Positions 1 to 64,000 of a DNA stretch of 64,000 bases are shown piece after piece. The position numbers and the translations under genes are program-made. How positions within the stretch are numbered: the first letter of the stretch is position 1; each line of letters starts with the position of its first letter. The notes under the pieces are model-generated. The model searched no databases and had not been told where the DNA came from. It saw only the letters and a list, made by a program, of their open reading frames with translations. This stretch comes from Triatoma infestans (Eukaryota > Arthropoda > Insecta > Hemiptera > Reduviidae): positions 186,001 to 250,000 of the forward strand of contig JAAEAF010002658.1 in the NCBI GenBank assembly GCA_011037195.1. Reading direction: 5' to 3'.

Positions 1-636
1 GTTCTAGCGTCTGGTATTTATATTTATAACTAAATCATAATATCTTTTGCTTATAAGATTATGGCCAGCTTACCACGCTTACCCAAATTTTAACACCCGA
101 AAATCCCAGCACCCACTCCTTCCTCTATCTTGGAAGTATATCAAATGGACTCAGTAATTGCGGAACACCATTCTTCAAACTTCTCCAACGTGAGCACGTT
201 GTAAGACCCAGCAAAGCCATATTTGGAAAATTCATTAACAGGACAAGAATTGAATCTCCTTAATTATCTCCTTTGGTACGTTTCACACGAGGCGAACTAT
301 TGGGCGTTTGTCATAAGTTGGCTCGTTGCTCTAGGCAATACTGGATATCCATGCTTAATTTTCATAAAAATATCTAGCTCTAAGTTTTAATCAACATACC
401 AGTTTAAAAGAATTAAATCTTTTTAACAAGATGAACCAAAATTTTGACACAAATAAAAGGAAAGAAAATAGCTTTAATAAATATTTATTTAAGACCAAAC
501 AAAATCATTAATGCATTGGGACTATGATTCGACGCTCTACAGCATTAATATTTTATATATAATATTCTAAATACTGTAAGGTTTTAAATTATTTTATAAT
601 TTAGTAAATAATTGTTGTAATATTTACAAACCTCAC
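1..636. other. Intron sequence, nothing recognised
   Basis: AT-rich sequence downstream of the last visible dynein exon. No frame resembles the next AAA5 block and no terminal repeats were seen. Unclassified repeat-like stretches cannot be excluded. Confidence 0.5.
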
Positions 637-62254
<61,618 letters not shown>

Positions 62255-62779
62255 CTGAAATGATAATTTAAGAAAAACTAAAGCGTTAAAAAAAGTTGTA
62301 TACTTGACATGTCTTACATAAGAAATAAACTCGACAGCAAAAACCGGATACTCTTATACAATTATATTCTCTTTAACTATTACATTCGTTAATAATGTTA
62401 TTCTTATATAAATAAATCTAAAGGATCCAGGAATTTACAAAACACCACTACTGAACCTGTATATCGATTGATAATTGTTTCGTAATCTCCCAGGCATTGT
62501 AAATGGGCTGCTGGATTTTAAATTCCAAACAGCATCTTATTCGTCAAGAAGAGGAAAACGAATGTTGGTTAAAGGCGCATCTTTTAATGGAATTGATATT
62601 AGGAAAAGGTGCTGGCAAGTAGATTCTAGTAATTCCCACTTGCTCGAAGAATTGGATGATTCCCAAGCTACGAGGTTTACTCTAATAATAAAGGAAATGG
62701 GTCTACAGAATGCTCAAGAACTTCTTCAAAATACGCAGGCCAAAAAAACATTTTTTGTATGGCACTTAGTTCAGTAGGC

Positions 62780-63260
62780 GCATAAAGAGTTCATTCTTCT
62801 GCTAACTCTCTACCCATAAATTGAACATGTTGTTCTTCCCTTTTCTTTAAATTTAGTTTCAGTACCCAACAGAATTGGGACTCATCTGTGTAAAGAAAAG
62901 TTCCCGCGTTAATCAAGAGTTCAAGGAGAAACTGCTTCTACTATTAGGTCTGATACTGTTTCGAATCAGAGACTTCGCGCATCTCATGATAACGCCTAAA
63001 AATTAAATTTTGGTTTCCGCAGCCTTCTACTGAAGGTATCGCAGCTTACCCGTACATGCACACCATTTCAAGTTGATCCCATAATTCGGGAGCAATGAAA
63101 TGTCAGTTCCATATTACAAAAGAATACGATGCGGTATTCTCTATCTCGTCATACAACTCGGTTGATCAATACCTGCTGCTCGATTTGACTTCCAACAATT
63201 CTTAATCGATGAAGACCATTGTGAATCATGGTGCACGGCCGTCTGAAAAGCTCTGCAATA
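62780..63260 (-). mobile_element. Possible Tc1-like transposase relic
   Basis: Minus-strand fragments NAGTFLYTDESQFCW (resembling the Tc1 FTDES catalytic motif) and HRLRIVGSQIEQQVLIN (helix-turn-helix-like) lie in the right order but with many stops. Assignment is tentative. Confidence 0.4.
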
Positions 63261-63269
63261 TATTAAATA

Positions 63270-64000
63270 CTGCGTGGGCAAGGTGAAAAGTTCTCGGCCT
63301 AGTAATAAAAATGAGGTTAAAAATGCATTTATTTCTCAATGTAGCCTCCCTTTAGTTCAAACACCTTGTCCAACGTTTCTCCAATAACTGCATTCCGTTC
63401 CTGAAGTGCGTTTCTGGAAGGTCTTCAAAATATCCATTTACCGCTGCTATCACCTCTTTGTTTGACCCAAAAAGTTTTCCAGCCACAAATTTCTTAAGGT
63501 TTGGGAATAGATGAAAGTCAGAGGAAGCCAAATCTGGCGAATAGGGAGGATGTTCCAACAATTCATACTTCAAATCCCTCAATATTCCCATTGCCAAAGC
63601 GCCTTTATGGGCGGCTGCATTGCCCCGATGAAAGAGAATTTTTTCATCTAGCTGACCAAGAAGATGTCGTAGTATTCCATATTAATTGTTTGACCCTTTG
63701 GCACGTAGTCAATTAAAAGAATCCCTTTGGAATCCCAAAAAACACTAGCCATAACATTTCCAGCCAATACAATTGTCTTTGCTTTCTTCGGTACAGAGTC
63801 GCCGGCTTCTACCCACTGCTTGGACTTGTTTTGACTCAGGTGTAAATTAGTGAACCCACGTTTCATCCATCCTAACAAATCGGCGCAGAAAATCCGTAGG
63901 ATTTTACTTAAAACGGAACAAACATTGCTGAGAAACTCGATTCCTCATTTGTTTGTGATCAGCTTTTAACAAATGCACCGCCCATCTTGCACAAAGCTGT
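63270..64000 (-). mobile_element. mariner element, truncated by window edge
   Basis: Minus-strand transposase. RRFVRMDETWVH holds the first catalytic aspartate, KQWVEAGDSVPKKAK and SVFWDSKGILLIDYVPKGQT (second aspartate) follow, then HPPYSPDLASSDFHLFPNL (third). Frame changes near 63840 and 63640 inactivate it. The left end GGCAAGGTGAAAAGTTCTCG looks like the terminal inverted repeat. The 5' part lies beyond the right edge. Confidence 0.88.

Overview
The window is eukaryotic, AT-rich nuclear DNA, almost certainly from an insect. It has long introns with canonical GT-AG junctions, no bacterial-type operons, and a dense load of transposons of types common in arthropods: Ty3/gypsy CsRn1-like, Jockey-like LINEs, RNase H-bearing LINEs, a Penelope-like GIY-YIG element, mariner and tRNA-derived SINEs. 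The sequence does not identify the species.

Only one host gene is recognised. It runs right to left across the whole window on the minus strand and encodes an axonemal dynein heavy chain of the single-headed inner-arm DNAH3/DNAH7/DNAH12 clade. I could chain 43 internal exons (62254 down to 637) with consistent reading phase at every junction, giving about 2,686 residues. They cover the tail end/linker, AAA1 (GPAGTGKT), AAA2 (GLPYSGKT), AAA3 (GPTGTGKS), AAA4 (GVGGSGRQS), the coiled-coil stalk with the microtubule-binding tip, and the start of AAA5. The true N-terminus lies beyond the right edge, and AAA5-AAA6 plus the C-terminal domain lie beyond the left edge. All exons are free of stops, but exon 12 has a T8 run one base short of the conserved frame, and one intron uses a GC donor.

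Layout. 1-12.9 kb: AAA3 to AAA5 and stalk exons, compact apart from a degenerate LINE (5.8-6.6 kb) and copies of an AT-rich repeat module. 13-15.9 kb: intron with two minus-strand LINE 3' remnants. 16-18.8 kb: AAA2/AAA3 exons and an inverted pair of repeat modules. 19.36-23.97 kb: an LTR-bounded but frameshifted Ty3/gypsy element with a 5-bp target duplication. 24-34 kb: AAA1/AAA2/linker exons with SINEs and LINE fragments between them. 34.2-37 kb: Jockey-like LINE. 37.7-40.2 kb: repeat module split by an RNase H LINE. 40.7-42.4 kb: second Jockey-like fragment lacking its RT. 43-54.5 kb: linker and tail exons with repeat modules, and a Penelope-like element with a twin-priming-type inversion and hammerhead-like motifs. 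54.5-60.6 kb: the largest intron, holding a 3.1-kb long-inverted-repeat (Polinton/foldback-like) element with two nested insertions. 60.6-64 kb: the two 5'-most exons, a possible Tc1 relic and a truncated mariner.

The most unusual items are the long-inverted-repeat element with a 6-bp target duplication, the Penelope relic with hammerhead-like cores, and a roughly 1-kb dispersed module (at least ten copies) with a hairpin at each end whose stem appears to covary between copies.
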